NCBI GenBank assembly: GCA_039090855.1
Contig: CM077016.1
Span: 54,795,936-54,859,935, forward strand
DNA: 64,000 nucleotides
Origin: Macrothele yani
Taxonomy: Eukaryota; Arthropoda; Arachnida; Araneae; Macrothelidae
Direction: 5' to 3'
Of the stretch, positions 9,369 through 21,329 are shown piece after piece. The notes under the pieces were generated by a model. It saw only the letters and a list, made by a program, of their open reading frames with translations. It had not been told where the DNA came from and made no database searches. The translations under genes and the position numbers were made by a program. Positions within the stretch are counted from its first letter, which is position 1; every line of letters starts with the position of its first letter.

Positions 9369-10831
9369 ACAGTTTCGGCTGTGATTCGCTTTTGTGAATA
9401 CTAAAACCACGGCAAAATGCTATCAATGTAGAGAATTCATTGTATAACATCATTCATTTATTAGCAACAAAAAAAAAGTTATATTAAAAATTTTTTTAAT
9501 AAAAGACCATTTTCAGAAAACTTAGCATCTTGTCAAAAATATGCTGGATTGTGAGTCATCTTTCATTATCAACAATGGTTGAATGCATAACAAAAAAAGA
9601 TTTGCTATAAACACACTTAAAAGATCCACATTTTATGACATTTACGGGGAGAAACTGTCTCCTCACCCTCAAGGAATACGTCACTCTACAGTTATTGCTT
9701 GCCACCCTTCCCCAAAAGAAAACATCATTTAACACTTATTCGTGCCCCGACCTCCAATTTTTTTGTTCACAATACGCCTATTTGTAGGATATTGAGCGGA
9801 TCCGAAGTTAAATATAAGGGATGACGAACCTGAGGCAAAATAATGCAATTTCTGCCTTGTACATTTCTCTGCGCAAGTCAGGAAATGGAGAATGGAAAAC
9901 AGGAAGGTAATTTTTTTTATGGAAAACAGGAAGGTAATTTTTTTTATGAAACGCGCAATTTGATGTTACGCAGCTGCAAGGAGTTCTTACGAGAACATCT
10001 GTGCGATTTTACTTCTGGCTTCCTAAACAAATGAAAAATAACCAGCGTCTGTTGTGACAAGATTGGCCTTCTTTATTTCTTTCGTCGTCACAAATCATAA
10101 ACTGTTAGTTTAAAAGAAAACAAGAGGAAGAGTGTTAGACAACAACTTTAGTTGCACCGATGTTAAAACTCCATCTGCTCTCTTGGCAATTTCCCTTCCA
10201 GCCGAAGTTACTATTGTTCGGCGGCCGTTGCCACAGAATAACATGGCGTCAGACGTGACGTCTATTATTACAGTCGCGTGTCTGAAATCTTGGCAGTAGC
10301 TTTTCCGTCGCTTGGACCGTTTGGGATTCAAGGGAGTCGTGGTCGTTAATACTAAATATATCTGCTCCGCGTTCCTCGGCAAAGAATTTGTCTTTGCGTT
10401 CGTGCCACATATATCTAACCTACCTTTTCAAACTCATTAAACCAAGCTGTTAAAAATCAGGCAAAAAAATCTCAGAAAGAGGAGTGTCAAATTTTTGCTC
10501 GAAACAGTGAACTGAATTTTTCTGTGTAATAGAGCTCCTACAGAGAATTCAGGAACATACGTAACAAGTTTCTTTATAATCTGACGAAGTCACTCGTATA
10601 AAAACATGGGGGAGGGGGATTAATTTTCGCTACTACTTTTATGGCTTAAAAGTCATACTCTGCTTTTCATGGAAAGACTCATCACGGGTTTTTCGATGCG
10701 TCCCGCAAAGTAGTCTCGGTCGAATCATCTAGGGCAGAAAGCGGGGAGATCAGTCGAAAGAACGAAGTGTTAGTTAAAGGCTTATGTCATGGGTAACGAG
10801 ACAGGCATCGCTCTGTGCAAGTCGTCTAGGG
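9369..10831. other. No recognised gene; short tandem duplication
   Basis: No gene recognised. A 27 bp unit (starting ggaaaacaggaaggtaa) occurs twice in tandem at 9894-9920 and 9921-9947. The frame at 10110-10382 on the reverse strand has no recognisable content. Confidence 0.6.
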
Positions 10832-11592
10832 CAGTGGCCAACCTTTCTACATTCGCGGACCGGCGATGCCGAAATAAAAACTATAGGCAACTTTCCAGAA
10901 TTTAATCTTTTAACATTCTATATTATAATGATCACACGCATAATTAACATACCAGATTATTCCATGTCACCTACTTACACCTAATATAATTTATTCTGTT
11001 AAATATTCTTTAATGAATAATAGGTGCAATCTATAATCAATATACTCCAATATTCTCCTTACCGTTAACATTTTTTCTGGGGTCAATGCGACGTCTGTTG
11101 CTGCTGCTGCTTGGCGATAATCTTCTCGACCCGTGGTGTTCTAGTGTCATTTCAGCAAGACAGATTGCAGCATTAATATCCATTATGTTCCTATGCTTTG
11201 TTTTGACTGCCGAAAAAGCTGAAAAGGTTTTCTCGCAATAAATATGTGGTCAAGAAAATTACCAGTAATTTTAGAGCTTTGTCGCTGAGACTTCGATATT
11301 CTTTCTCCATACTACGCCCAAACTGAGTCAGGGATTTGGAACTGAATATCTATACCAGACTAGCATCAGAAGGAAGTTCAACAAAATTTTCCTTTTCCTT
11401 GTGAGTTAGCCTATACAGGAGTTCACATCTTCTGTGAAGAGATCAGTAAACCAAGCTTCTTTTAACCTTCCGCGACAGATGCTTAAAAAATTTAGGTGTA
11501 GACTTCCTCTTACTTTGACTTCATTTCGATTCAAAAGAAATATAAATAAATTCACTTGTATCTTGCGGACCGGTACCAGTTGGGAAACACTA
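10832..11592. mobile_element. hAT-type element relic with CAGTGG-type ends
   Basis: The left end CAGTGGCCAACCTTT...CGCGGACCGGC and right end GCGGACCGGTACCAGTTGGGAAACACTA are inverted and resemble hAT ends of the form CAGTGGTTCCCAACC. An 8 bp duplication cannot be called with confidence (left gtctaggg, right overlaps ctagggg). Confidence 0.6.
11060..11390 (-). pseudogene. hAT transposase C-terminal relic
   Basis: Reverse translation in mixed frames gives SKSLTQFGRSMEKEYRSLS, then CEKTFSAFSAVKTKHRN-like sequence followed by INAAICLAEMTLEHHGSRR. The CEKTFS motif with its following helix is the hAT C-terminal dimerisation block. Stops and frameshifts are present. Only the last ~100 residues are recognisable. 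Confidence 0.55.
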
Positions 11593-12062
11593 GGGGTTTT
11601 TTTTTAATGGGTTCTTGGGCAAAAAAACTTAGTGATCAGGGGGCGCAACCAGAATATAGTTTCTAAGGGAGTAAAACCTCTCACAGAGCCCAAAGATTTT
11701 ATTTTTTTATTAGGATTCGCATTAGCAGTGCTATTTTGGTAATCTCTAACGTCTCTGTCTCAGTTTGATTCACTTTTCCTCTACATTGAACTCTCTCTAA
11801 GACAAAAATTGCAAAGGTTCTACGTTCCCACGTTGACGTTTTGTTTTTTGTAATCTGTAACCTGACAGTAGAGCACAGACAACACAGTTACCGACTTTTT
11901 CCACTGAGACAAAAAAGTGAGATAAACTTGTCCTTGCGGGAGCCATCTGATTAGGGTCGGGGATGTTCTAACCCAACAAAACAAGGATATCCCTACCACC
12001 CTAGCTGTACTAACCCACAAAGATATTCATACCCTTCTAGCTGTTCTAACCCATTAGGGTAG
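11593..12062. other. No recognised gene
   Basis: About 470 bp. Two partial repeats of a block containing ccct..ctagctgt.ctaaccca at about 11990-12055. Nothing else recognised. Confidence 0.5.
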
Positions 12063-12252
12063 GCGGCCCTGGTGGGGTAGTGGTCTAAGCGATGGGTTCT
12101 GATCATTTGTTCGAGATGGATCTGGGTTCAAATCCCGATGAGGCATGGATGTTGTGTTTGTCTTACGGCACTGGCTGTCTCCCTTCCCTGGAGTCAGTGT
12201 CCTTAAATTAGGGACGGGCGACTGCTTATAGCCCATTGAGTTGCTCATTGTC
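12063..12252 (+). mobile_element. SINE S1 copy, 3'-truncated
   Basis: A box (GTAGTGGTCTAAGCG), B box GGTTCAAATCCCG and family body are present. The tail after gttgctcattg is missing, where a Tc1 relic starts. Confidence 0.85.
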
Positions 12253-12620
12253 CTGATCGGTCGCTGTGAACAATGCGCGACAGTCTCCGCTCCTCTCTGG
12301 CATCAATGAGCTGCGGACGGCTGGACGACGGTTCGTCGTTTGGCCATCTGTGCACCACTTTTGATACGTGCTCACTACAGCTGCACGTGAACAAGCCGCG
12401 CCGTTTCCGAGATCGTAGTTCCGAAGCGCCGTGACATCACAATTTGTGCTTTGTCAAACTCCGATAAATCGGGAGCTTCTTTACATTCTGACTCCGAACA
12501 CTGCTAACCGAAAGCCGGTCCTCGGGTTGTATATATGTACTGATCTGTGGACTTCACCACCTGCGCCACCGTTCGGTCTCCAGGTGCGCTCATTTCTGTA
12601 GGTTAGAGGTGGTCATAATG
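12253..12620 (-). pseudogene. Tc1-like transposase N-terminal relic
   Basis: Reverse translation contains YQKWCTDGQTTNRRPAVRSS followed by LMPERSGD, a Tc1 HTH/linker region, and an upstream degenerate helix with SDF/ISETARLV-like residues. The right edge has ggtggtcataatgtaatgg, resembling the terminus of the Tc1 family at 40278-41503 (cacattattgtgaccacc). The catalytic domain is absent. Confidence 0.55.
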
Positions 12621-13186
12621 TAATGGTTCATTAATTCTCTCAAAAAGGATTACACTCTGTGATTACATCTCCACTTTCACTGAAGTTAGTCACCGTAGTA
12701 AAAACTGCACACAAAATCAAACCGGTTATGCTTAGCAACTGAATTATAAATATACCACACCAACATCAATCACACAATAAATTTCCATTCATTATAAACC
12801 TGAACTTTTAATAACTTAGGGATGTTTCTTACTCTACAATTAAAAAGAACTGAGCTTAAAATTCCAAATAAATACATTTCATTTTTAAGAATTACTGAAT
12901 TGCATATATTTTCCTTTTTGATCTCGAGAAGGTTTTTTTCGCCTTAATGAGCTACATGGACTTTGAAACTACGGAAAGCTGTATCTAATTTGAAATACAA
13001 GCAACCAGAACTCTAGAACAGATGCAACAACGTAACCTAGTCAAGATGACGACTCCGTGATAAATGCATTGCGTTCTTAACAGCCCCTCCCCCATTATTG
13101 TAATTCAACGTGCGAAGTTTTTTTTCGTTGGATATTGGAATTTGTGGTTACAAATGAATAAATATTGCGGAATAGTATGGACGTAT
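12621..13186. other. No recognised gene
   Basis: AT-rich sequence without recognisable coding or repeat structure. Confidence 0.5.
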
Positions 13187-13382
13187 TGGCCGGCGCTGGC
13201 TTATGACCACTTGTCGTAGGTAGGTATGGGTCTGGGTTCGAATCCGGTGAGGCATGGATGTTGTGTTTGTCTTGGGGTACTGGCGCTCTCCCTTCCCTGA
13301 AACCAGTGGCCCTAAATTAGGGACGAGCGACAGCCCATTGAGTTCCCACAGTGGTCGTTAAAACTTCCAATTAAAAAAAAAA
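13187..13382 (+). mobile_element. SINE S1 copy, 5'-truncated
   Basis: Starts within the tRNA-like part (cggcgctggcttatgacc), retains the B box GGGTTCGAATCC and the family body, and ends in an A-tail after ttccaatt. Lacks most of the A box. Confidence 0.85.
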
Positions 13383-13694
13383 TGGATGAATTGATATTGC
13401 AAGAGGAACATCGATTTCAAGAATTTCTTTTTGCCAATTTCAATGTCATACAGAATCATTCAATGAAAATACTTAGTGTCAAACTCCATTTCAATAACAC
13501 TTCCTATACACAGGGTGTTGACAATAAACGAAAAACTTTATCCTCTCTAATCTGTTTGACCCAGGAAAGAAAGCATTTAAACGTATTTAAAAAACAAAGA
13601 CAAATGTGATACACTTAAATTCTAGTACTTTCATTTTAATTTATAGCCATTTTATTAATACTTTTTTGTCAATATGATAAATAATAGACTCCTA

Positions 13695-14403
13695 CACTGT
13701 AAAAAATTGCCGTAAATAGTGTTTCACCCGGATTAAGATGATTTACAGATCGCAAGCACGCCACCTGGCGGTCAACCATAACTTTTCGGTAGACAAACTA
13801 CATGCTTACGGTGTTAAAACTGCTTGAATTGTTGGCCTAGTGGTCAACGTTCATGACTGCCACGGAAAAACCTCGGGCTCGATCCACTAAATGTCCGCCG
13901 TGCGTCGGATGGGCACGATAAGCCGTCGGACTTCGGGTACTGGCCCACCGGTAATAAATAAGGGCGTCTTCACTCTAGCCCAAATCTTCTAGCTTCCTAT
14001 TTTTAAGGGTTGTTTAAGACCTAGGGTCAGGCAATCCCTTCCTAAAATCCTCTACATATAATCTGATCTGTTTGAACTGTTGCTGTATTTTAACCTTGAC
14101 AATCTGGCAACGTTCTTCTTAGTGGTTATATACCTGCTCTTTTAATGTGAAATCACTCGACTGGCAACACCTCTGTGGATTACACGGGGTTTTTTTCCTT
14201 TCATTACACATCTTAATGGACATTACGGCATTAGACGTTTTTATTTCCCATTAGACATCTTAATGAACATGTATTATTATTTATTTGTCATTAGACATGT
14301 TAATGAACATTACGGTATGGTACTGTAAAATTACGGTTTATTGACTGGCCACTCAGCTGCCGGTGTTATCTACCGTAATTTGACAATGCAATGTTTTACA
14401 GTG
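13695..14403. mobile_element. Small DNA element with CACTGTAAAA ends
   Basis: CACTGTAAAAAATTGCCGTAAA at the left and TACCGTAATTTGACAATG...TTTTACAGTG at the right are inverted, with TA flanks (13693-13694, 14404-14405), as for Tc1/mariner-type MITEs. Internally the block cattagacatcttaatgaac recurs about three times between 14205 and 14315. No transposase. Confidence 0.65.
13828..14060 (+). mobile_element. tRNA-related SINE, second family (S2)
   Basis: A-box-like TGGCCTAGTGGTCAACG and B-box-like GGGCTCGATCC are spaced as in a tRNA, followed by a ~170 bp non-tRNA body. It differs from the S1 body. Embedded in the CACTG-ended element. Only one copy in the window, so its borders are uncertain. 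Confidence 0.5.
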
Positions 14404-14865
14404 TACATTTAGTGAACAAATTGCTCTTATTAGATTTCGATGTTATATTTTTCTATGTACTGAATTTGTGTTAATCTTAATGTACTACTTTAAATTTCAG
14501 TTTGCTCTGCTATTTTCTTTTGAGAAGAGTTTACTTGCTTATCAAGGTAGTTTCTTTTTCAAAGCCCACTAAAAAATAGTCTGAAACAGAAATATTTATA
14601 AAAACAGAAAAGCGGAAAACAAAAAGATGTTAGAGTGAAAAAAAAATTCTCTGGGTATTAAATAGGCGGTCGTAGCTCACGACGAACCACATGGAAACGC
14701 AGTCACAAAATATTGCCGAAAACTTAGAGCTGAAATGAGTCCACTTGTATAAAAATAATTTGCAGGAAAATTTGAATAAGTAAGCCAAAGGGAATGTAAA
14801 AATATTTTCCCCCTTGTATATAAAGATCTCTACTCTCACGTAGTCACTGATATGATTTTTTACAT
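14404..14865. other. No recognised gene
   Basis: AT-rich sequence; the reverse-strand frame at 14630-14914 has no recognisable content. Confidence 0.5.
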
Positions 14866-16918
14866 CATCATCATGAACCATTATCAATCCACTGCTGGAC
14901 GAAGGTCTCCCCAAGTTTCCTCCACAACGGTCTGTCTTGTGCCAGTCTCTTCCATGTCACTCCCGCATACTTTCGAATTTCATCCACCCATTCGAATTTC
15001 ATCCACCCATCTTCCATGTGGTCTTCTTCTGGGTCTTTTCCTGTCCCTTGGAATCCAATCTAAAATTTCGGCTGTCCATCGATGGTCTGTCCTTCTGGCA
15101 GTATGTCCAGCCCATTGCCATTTCAGGGATTTAACTCTGATCATGATGTCTTCCACTCGTGTCATTTTTCGGATCCACGAGTTCCTCTTCTTATCTCTCC
15201 TGGTTACACCAAGCATGCAGCTCTCCATGCTACTTTGAGTTGTCTGCAGCCTTTGTATGTCTCTTTTAGTTAAGGTCCACGTCTCTGCACCATACGTAAG
15301 CACTGGAAGGATGCTTTCATCAAACACTTTTCTTTTAAGACATAATGGCATATTGCTCTTGAAAATTATGCTGTTTCTTCCAAAAGCTCTCCAGGCAAGT
15401 TTTGTACGCCGATTAATTTCTTCATCAATGTGACCCTCACTTGATATCTGATGTCCAAGATAACCGTACGTGTCTGTTATCTCCAGCTTTTCTCCATCAA
15501 TCGATAAATCTTCATTGCGTGTAAAAGCATTGAACATCACTTTTGTCTTCTGAAAGTTCATTTTTAATCCCACTTCTTTACTCTTGTCAGCAAGTTCTTG
15601 GATCATACTCTGCAACTCTGATGGGTAGTTGCAAAAATGACTATGTCATCAGCAAAACGAAGGTGGGTTAGATAATCTCCATTAATCTTTATCCCTTTGT
15701 TTTCCCAGTTCAGTGATTAAAAGACATTTTCCAATGTGGCGTTGAAGAGCTTCGGAGATATGGTGTCACCTTGTCTCACTCACTCCCTTTCCAATTTTTA
15801 TGTGTGTTGTATTTTCAAACAACCGAATCTTTGCACTTGCATTTTCATACATGTTATTAATAATATTAATGTATGCATCTTCAATACCGCAGGATTTCAG
15901 AGCCATTGTAACTGCTGATGGTTTCACCGAATCAAAGGCTTTTTCATAATCGATAAAAGCCATGCACAATGGAAGTAAATATTCCCTCGCTCTTTCAATT
16001 AGTTCTCTCAGTACGTGGATATGATCTATTGTGCTGTAGCCACTCCTGAATCCAGCTTGTTCTCTCGGTTGAGCCATGTCCAGTGTTACCTTCAAACGGT
16101 GTGAAAGAACTTTAGTGAATATTTTATAAACCACTGATAGGTCTGTAGTTCCTGAGATCCTCAATGTCACCATTTTTATGTAGCAGGATCATTGTAGCTT
16201 TGTTCCAATCCTCAGGAATCTTCCCTTCATTAAGGCATCGAGTGAAAATTTGGGCGAGTACTGTTTTGATTTCTCCACTTGCTTCTTGTATGATGTCTAC
16301 AGTAATTCCATCTTCTCCTGGAGCTTTTCCCCGCTTCATGTTCTTGATTGCATGTGCAACTTCTGCTGGGAGGACTGGAATAACTCTGTTACTGGTACCT
16401 TCCATGATGTCTGGAGTACATGTATCATCCCTTTCATATAACTTGGAGTAGAAATCTTTCACTCTTGTCAAAATTTCGCCTCTATTTCTTGTTACAGAAC
16501 CATCTTCTTTTCTCAGTGCCATAATCTGTTTTCTTCCCTTACTGAGATGTCCTTTTGCTATCTTTAGGCTTTGGTTGTTTTCAGTTGCTTTCCTTACTAG
16601 TTCACAGTTGAATTTCCTTACGTCTTCAGTGATACTTTTTCGTACTGTCTTGCATAGCTCTATATATTCCACTTTGGAAGTCACATCTTCTTTAGTTGTC
16701 CTCATCTCTCTTCTTTTTTGCATCAACATTTTGGTTTTTCCTGATAATTTGTTCACATGGAACTTGTTCTTAGACCCAGCTAATTTTGTTGCTGTTTCCA
16801 TAAGAGCTTTGGTTACTTTTCTGTTAACTTCAGAAATATCCACTTCTTCCGATGTTAGGCATTCTAAAACAGAGAATCTGTTTTTCAATTCCAACTTGAA
16901 GGTATTATGGTGTACAAA
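14866..16918 (-). pseudogene. RTE-type LINE, 5'-truncated copy 2 with intact 3' end
   Basis: Read right to left. 16894-16124 holds the inter-domain region after the endonuclease (KLSGKTKMLMQKRREMRTTK) and the RT start (KRGKAPGEDGITVD). 16173-15766 has FIDYEKAFDSV. Around 15650 the catalytic motif LRFADDIVIF is intact. 15615-14980 carries the thumb and the C-terminal arm WAGHTARRTDHRW followed by PRDRKRPRRRPHGRWVDE. The 3' terminus is a tgatgatgat-type short repeat, typical of RTE-clade LINEs. Frameshifts at about 15640, 15780 and 16140 kill it. The endonuclease domain is lost. Confidence 0.9.
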
Positions 16919-16971
16919 TCAGGAAATTAATCCATGATTTAATTGCTTCGATCCCCCAACCGGCAAAATCT

Positions 16972-17955
16972 TTAACCTCCTGGGTTCTCCTGTATCACAT
17001 GTGATACAATGGTTTCACAATTTTTAAAAATGCCCAATGGAAGATAATCTTTCAGAACCGGTGTATCACGTGTGAAACTGTGTAAAATACTCTTAGCGTC
17101 AATAAATGGCAGCACAGGTCAACTTTTGTGACTTGTAGCGGCGTTTTGTAAGAAAAACACGATGTCTTCACATGGTCCTGGTAAGTGTTTTTATAACTAC
17201 TTAATTAAAAAAATATATATATTTAAGTATATACATTCATTTCGGTAAGCATAAGTTAGTTATTTCAAGAAAATAAGTTTAATTTCGTCAACATATTAGA
17301 TAGCAACTTCTTAAACATTTTTGTATCACTGGTGAATACAGAGGTTTCCAATCCTGTAGGAAAATTTTTTGAGTTATTTTTAGCGGGTGTTAACACTTGT
17401 ATTTAATAAATATTTGCTACAATCTATGTAATATTTAATAAATATAATTTATGAAAAAAATTCAAGTAATGATAATATCATTACTTGAAATTTTCACTTA
17501 ATAATAATAATCATTTTTTCTGACGAATCCTCAGATGATAATAAACCACTTCCTAAACGTAAGATTATTCCTACATCTATGCCACATGATTGAGCACGAA
17601 ATAAGCATGTCAAGACATGCCTGAGATGACTGGAGACAGCGCCCACAGAAGGAGATGCCGAAATTCAAAGTGCAATGAGTTAAATACAGTACGGTGTTCA
17701 GACTGTAAGGTGTTAATGAGTCTCAATGGCTCCAGAAATTCCTTCAAATTGTTCTACGAAAAATAAATTGTGATATAATATTGCATAAATATAACTTGAA
17801 AATCGATTAATTAAATCAGTAATTTTCGAATTCTTAAATATTACAATTACAGCATCTCGGTCCTGATGTATCACATCTGATACAAATATTTTTTTCAGTT
17901 TACAATACAGTAAACATCAATTTTCAAACCTGCTTTTAAAAAATCAAGTGTTTAA
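16972..17955 (+). mobile_element. piggyBac-like element relic
   Basis: TTAA at 16972 followed by a GC-rich block and the palindrome TGTATCACATGTGATACA. Related motifs recur at about 17063 (tgtatcacgtgtgaaac), 17322 (tgtatcactggtg) and 17869 (tgtatcacatctgatac). Coding remnants inside fit a piggyBac transposase. The right boundary is not secure, because the last motif is in direct rather than inverted orientation. Confidence 0.45.
17160..17766 (+). pseudogene. piggyBac-like transposase remnant (N- and C-terminal pieces)
   Basis: At 17643-17766 the frame reads RRRCRNSKCNELNTVRCSDC followed by KVLMSLNGSRNSFKLFYEK and a stop, matching the C-terminal cysteine-rich domain of piggyBac transposases (paired CxxC, ending in CF..YH-like residues). 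At 17520-17596 an acidic/basic stretch DESSDDNKPLPKRK resembles a piggyBac N-terminus. At 17162 a short MSSHGPG start precedes a strong splice-donor-like gtaagt. The whole catalytic core is deleted. Confidence 0.5.
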
Positions 17956-18361
17956 CTTCATCGTAGGTCTGAGAAGATAAAATACTGCGTTAAACATACG
18001 CAACTGGGTTGTTTTTTTATTTTTTTCGTTGAATTGATTCAGAAGACGAGTATGATTCACTTACAAATAAATAAAAAGATGGTGCGAGAGAACAAAGCAG
18101 CTTGCCAGATTTAAACAGCTATTTTTATGACTGTGTAGGACTCAAAAGTATTTGTTTTCCTTACACATTTTGAGCACATTATACATCTAGTGAATGAGTT
18201 AGCTTCCGACTTCAAAGTCATTCAGATGACATTTCCTGATTTTTTTTTAAGTGGAGCGCACGTGCTTCCTAAGTAGAGGTTAAAAACGGTGTTTTCTGAT
18301 GAATGGCAAAATACAGCTTACTTAATAATAGGACTTACTCGATATTTATGGACAGTTATCC

Positions 18362-18390
18362 ATGCCATCTCTGTGCCCAAGTGGTCTGAG
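18362..18390 (+). mobile_element. SINE S1, 5' piece (split by a hAT element)
   Basis: The A-box end gcccaagtggtctgag is interrupted by the hAT element at 18391-21157. The SINE resumes at 21166. The 8 bp ggtctgag at the break (18383-18390) is duplicated at 21158-21165. Confidence 0.7.
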
Positions 18391-18781
18391 TAGGGGCGGA
18401 TGGAACTTTTGCGCAGGCCCCGGGGTGGAATTTTATTATGGGGCCCCGGAGCAAGATTTCATTGTTTGCACTAGGAAATAAATCTTATATTTTAATAACG
18501 TCGTTACGTGAAAAATGTCCGTAAAGAACACACACGATGTGAAATCCACAAATTTGCCGGTGACGCGACAAACCCGCATTCCTGTAATCAGGAGCCGAAT
18601 GCTTTACTAATTAAGCTACACCGACATAATTTATAGCTGTAACTTTTCCATCTTGGCATGTGCTGCACCTCTGTAGTGCATCACAATGAAAGCATATGAA
18701 GACAAAACGATTATCTCAAAGAAGTATTTGCTTTTTAAGCTTAACAACAAGACCGTAATATGGATTGAAAGTTCCGAGAGA

Positions 18782-18995
18782 GCCGCCCCGGTGGCGCAGT
18801 GGTCTAAGCGATGGCTCCTGATCATTCATTCGAGATGGATTCGAGTTCGAATCCCGGTGAGGCATGGATGCTGTGCTTGTCTTAGTGCTGGCTCTCTCCT
18901 TTCCCTGGAGCCAGTAACATTAAATTAGGGACGGGCGACTGCTTATAGCCCATTGAGTTGCTCAGAGTGGTCGTTAAACCGCCAATCAAAAAAAA
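18782..18995 (+). mobile_element. SINE S1 copy with exact target duplication
   Basis: Full-length: GCCGCCCCGGTGGCGCAG start, A and B boxes, body, gttaaaccgccaatc and an A-tail. The duplication aaagttccgagaga flanks it at 18768-18781 and 18996-19009. A good reference copy for the family; length about 214 bp. Confidence 0.95.
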
Positions 18996-19429
18996 AAAGT
19001 TCCGAGAGACAGACAGATAGTAAAAACTGTTAAAATCTAATATTTTCTTTCCGGGGAGATGCGGTTAAGGTTGTTTTATGACTCTTATAAACACGTCCTC
19101 ACAAAATGACAAAACCCTATGCTACCTGCATAGCGAATTTTTTTGGATTGCGAATATTTTAGTGCAGGAACAATAACAAATTCGTATAAATAGCTTTTTC
19201 CCCCTGATACATATTTTAGTGATTAAATTTTAATAAAAGTGGAGTAAGTGACAAATTAGTGATTTTTGTAACTTTTATACGCGCTCTTCTATGATTTTTT
19301 TAATTTCTAGTAATTTTTTTTAGTCACTGAATAAATGGTCTCCATATATAGCCCGAAACAAACCTTGATATTTTTCTATTTATTTCTTTAAATTTAAGTA
19401 TCTGGTCTCTCCACACAAATTGTTTAATA

Positions 19430-20813
19430 CACTGCTGGCCACCCAAAATGCAACACCAAGAAGGAAGCATCCGATTGGCCTGAAATTCGCAGCATGCGTC
19501 GCCCGCGAGAGGACATGCAAACGATTAGCATTGCAGGGCATATGCAAATCATGTGCGCTCGGTACGCTACCGAGAAACACTATAAGAAGGGTGCACAGAA
19601 GGCGGGGTGTAAGTAGTGGAGGTGTGTTGCGCTGCCGGACCTGTGCGTGGGAAGCTTCCTGATTCCTCGTCGCAGAATACGGCAGTCATTCCAGAACGTT
19701 TCGGAGTTCGACAGAGGACGAATAGTGGCTTATCGCGACAGCGGTTTATCACACCGAGACATCGGCGCCCGTGTGGGACGACATCCAGCCACAGTGAGGC
19801 GAGTATGGATTCGGTGGGTGCAGGAGGGACGGACGGACCGACGTGAGTGATTGCCGCGGCACACCACCGAACGACAGGATCGGCATGTTGTGCGGCGGGC
19901 ATTCATGGCTCGCACCGCCACATCACGAACGTTAGCGCAGGAATTAGGGTGTGTTGCGGAACAATTTGTGTCAGCACGTATCGTTCGACGTCGTCTGCAG
20001 GAGCCGGGACTTGTCGCACGGCGCCCATTGCTCCGATTACCATTGACGTTACACCACCGGTAAGTGCGGCGGCAGTGGGCCGTTGAACGCCGCACCTGGA
20101 CTACGGAATGGCACGACATTGTCTTCTCCGACGAATCACGCTTCTGCCTGTAACACCACGTTGGGCGGCACCGCGGCTAGAGACTGTATGACGCCTGCAT
20201 TATGCATCGCCATACCGGTCCGTCGCCTGGCGTTATGGTTTGGGGCGCAATTGGATATGACACCCACACCCCTCTGGTACGCATCGTCGGTACACTCAAC
20301 AGCCACCGCTGCATCTCCGACGTTTTGGAGCCTGTAGTCCTCCCTTACCTGCAGGACCTGCCAGCGGCCACGTTTCAACAGGACAATGCGCGCCCGCACG
20401 TGGCACGCATCGTGCACAATTCTTCATGGCACACCAGGTGTCACTGCTGCCGTGGCCCGCCTGTTCTCCTGATATGTCGCCAATCGAACACGTCTGGTCG
20501 CTGATCGGCAAACGAGTGGCCCGGCAAGCACCACGCGCGGTTACGCCTGATGAACTGTGGCAACGTGTGGAAGCAGCCTGGACCAACATACCCGAAACCC
20601 ACACCCAAAGCCTCTTTCGTTCGATGCCGCGGCGTGTAGCGGCCGTTATTGCCAGCCATGAAGGCCACACGAACTATTGATGTCTGCGTGTTCCGCAAAT
20701 CGCACGGGCCTGTAAGCTCAATCGTTTCATCTTTGTATCAGTTATGTGTCCAGTAAATCTGGCTTTGCTATCTCGTGTCCTTCTTGGTGTTGCATTTTGG
20801 GTGGCCAGCAGTG
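19430..20813 (+). mobile_element. Tc1-like element, family T1 (complete, inactive)
   Basis: Inverted ends CACTGCTGGCCACCCAAAATG and their complement agree over about 36 bp. TA flanks at 19428-19429 and 20814-20815. Length 1384 bp. Nested in the hAT element. A second copy begins at 63402 on the other strand. Confidence 0.95.
19647..20680 (+). pseudogene. Tc1-like transposase (family T1), inactivated
   Basis: N-terminal HTH (SEFDRGRIVAYRDSGLSHRD, then RVGRHPATVRRVW), stop near 19847, linker (RIVRRRLQEPGLVARRPLLR), stop near 20063, FSDESRFCL (first D, about 20128), GVMVWGAIGYDT, TFQQDNARPHVA (second D), a frameshift near 20420, then WPACSPDMSPIEHVW (E) and the C-terminus ending EGHTNY at 20680. 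A DD34E-type cut-and-paste transposase. The catalytic residues remain readable, but at least two stops and one frameshift break it. Confidence 0.9.
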
Positions 20814-21165
20814 TATATAAAAGTAATGGCCACAAAGCGAAGAAATTTAATTTGCTATTTCATGAATGCGAAAAATATTAAGACAGTTACAATAATCACT
20901 TGGAATCTGCAAATCTCAGTATTTGTACAGCGAAGGGCGATAACCTATTCGAAAATGGGCGGATTGGAAACAAAAAGAAATAAAAAAACAACTTTGAAAA
21001 CTCTTTTTTAAGGGCCTCGCATCTCAAAACTTACGCACAAAAAATAATTGTAAAAAATTCTACTGAAAATTACTGCTTTTTCATAAACTGCGGGGCCCCT
21101 TAAGGCGCGGGGCCCGGCGCGATCGCCCTGGTTGCCCTTATTGTCCAGCCGACCCTAGGTCTGAG

Positions 21166-21328
21166 GCCCTAGCTTTTGACCATTTGTCCGAGCTGGAGTC
21201 CCGGGGGTCGTGTGTTTGCTGGATAGCGCTGGATCCGTTCCGTAGAACCAAAGGCCCCAAATTAGGGACAGGCGACTGCTCATAGCCTTAAGAGTAGCTC
21301 ATTGTGGTCGTGGAATCCCGAAATGAAA
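21166..21328 (+). mobile_element. SINE S1, 3' piece (continuation after the hAT element)
   Basis: Continues the SINE from 18390: tttgaccatttgtccgag, a degraded B box, caaattagggacaggcgact and cattgtggtcgt. Divergent from the other S1 copies, as expected for the oldest layer of this nest. Confidence 0.75.
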
Positions 21329-21329
21329 G

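Larger units (their letters stand above)
18391..21157. mobile_element. Non-autonomous hAT-type element inserted in a SINE
   Basis: Left end TAGGGGCGGATGGA and right end TCCAGCCGACCCTA are 14 bp inverted repeats with two mismatches. They are flanked by an exact 8 bp duplication ggtctgag (18383-18390, 21158-21165). Both ends carry blocks rich in GGGGCCC. No transposase of its own is visible; the interior is AT-rich filler plus a later SINE (18782) and a Tc1 element (19430). Confidence 0.85.

Noticed and set aside
10110..10382. 90-codon reverse frame
   Set aside because: No motif recognised, no splice or repeat support; length expected by chance.
16164..16937. Forward-strand frames rich in Ser/Leu/Phe over the LINE
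   Set aside because: Antisense of the reverse transcriptase coding strand.
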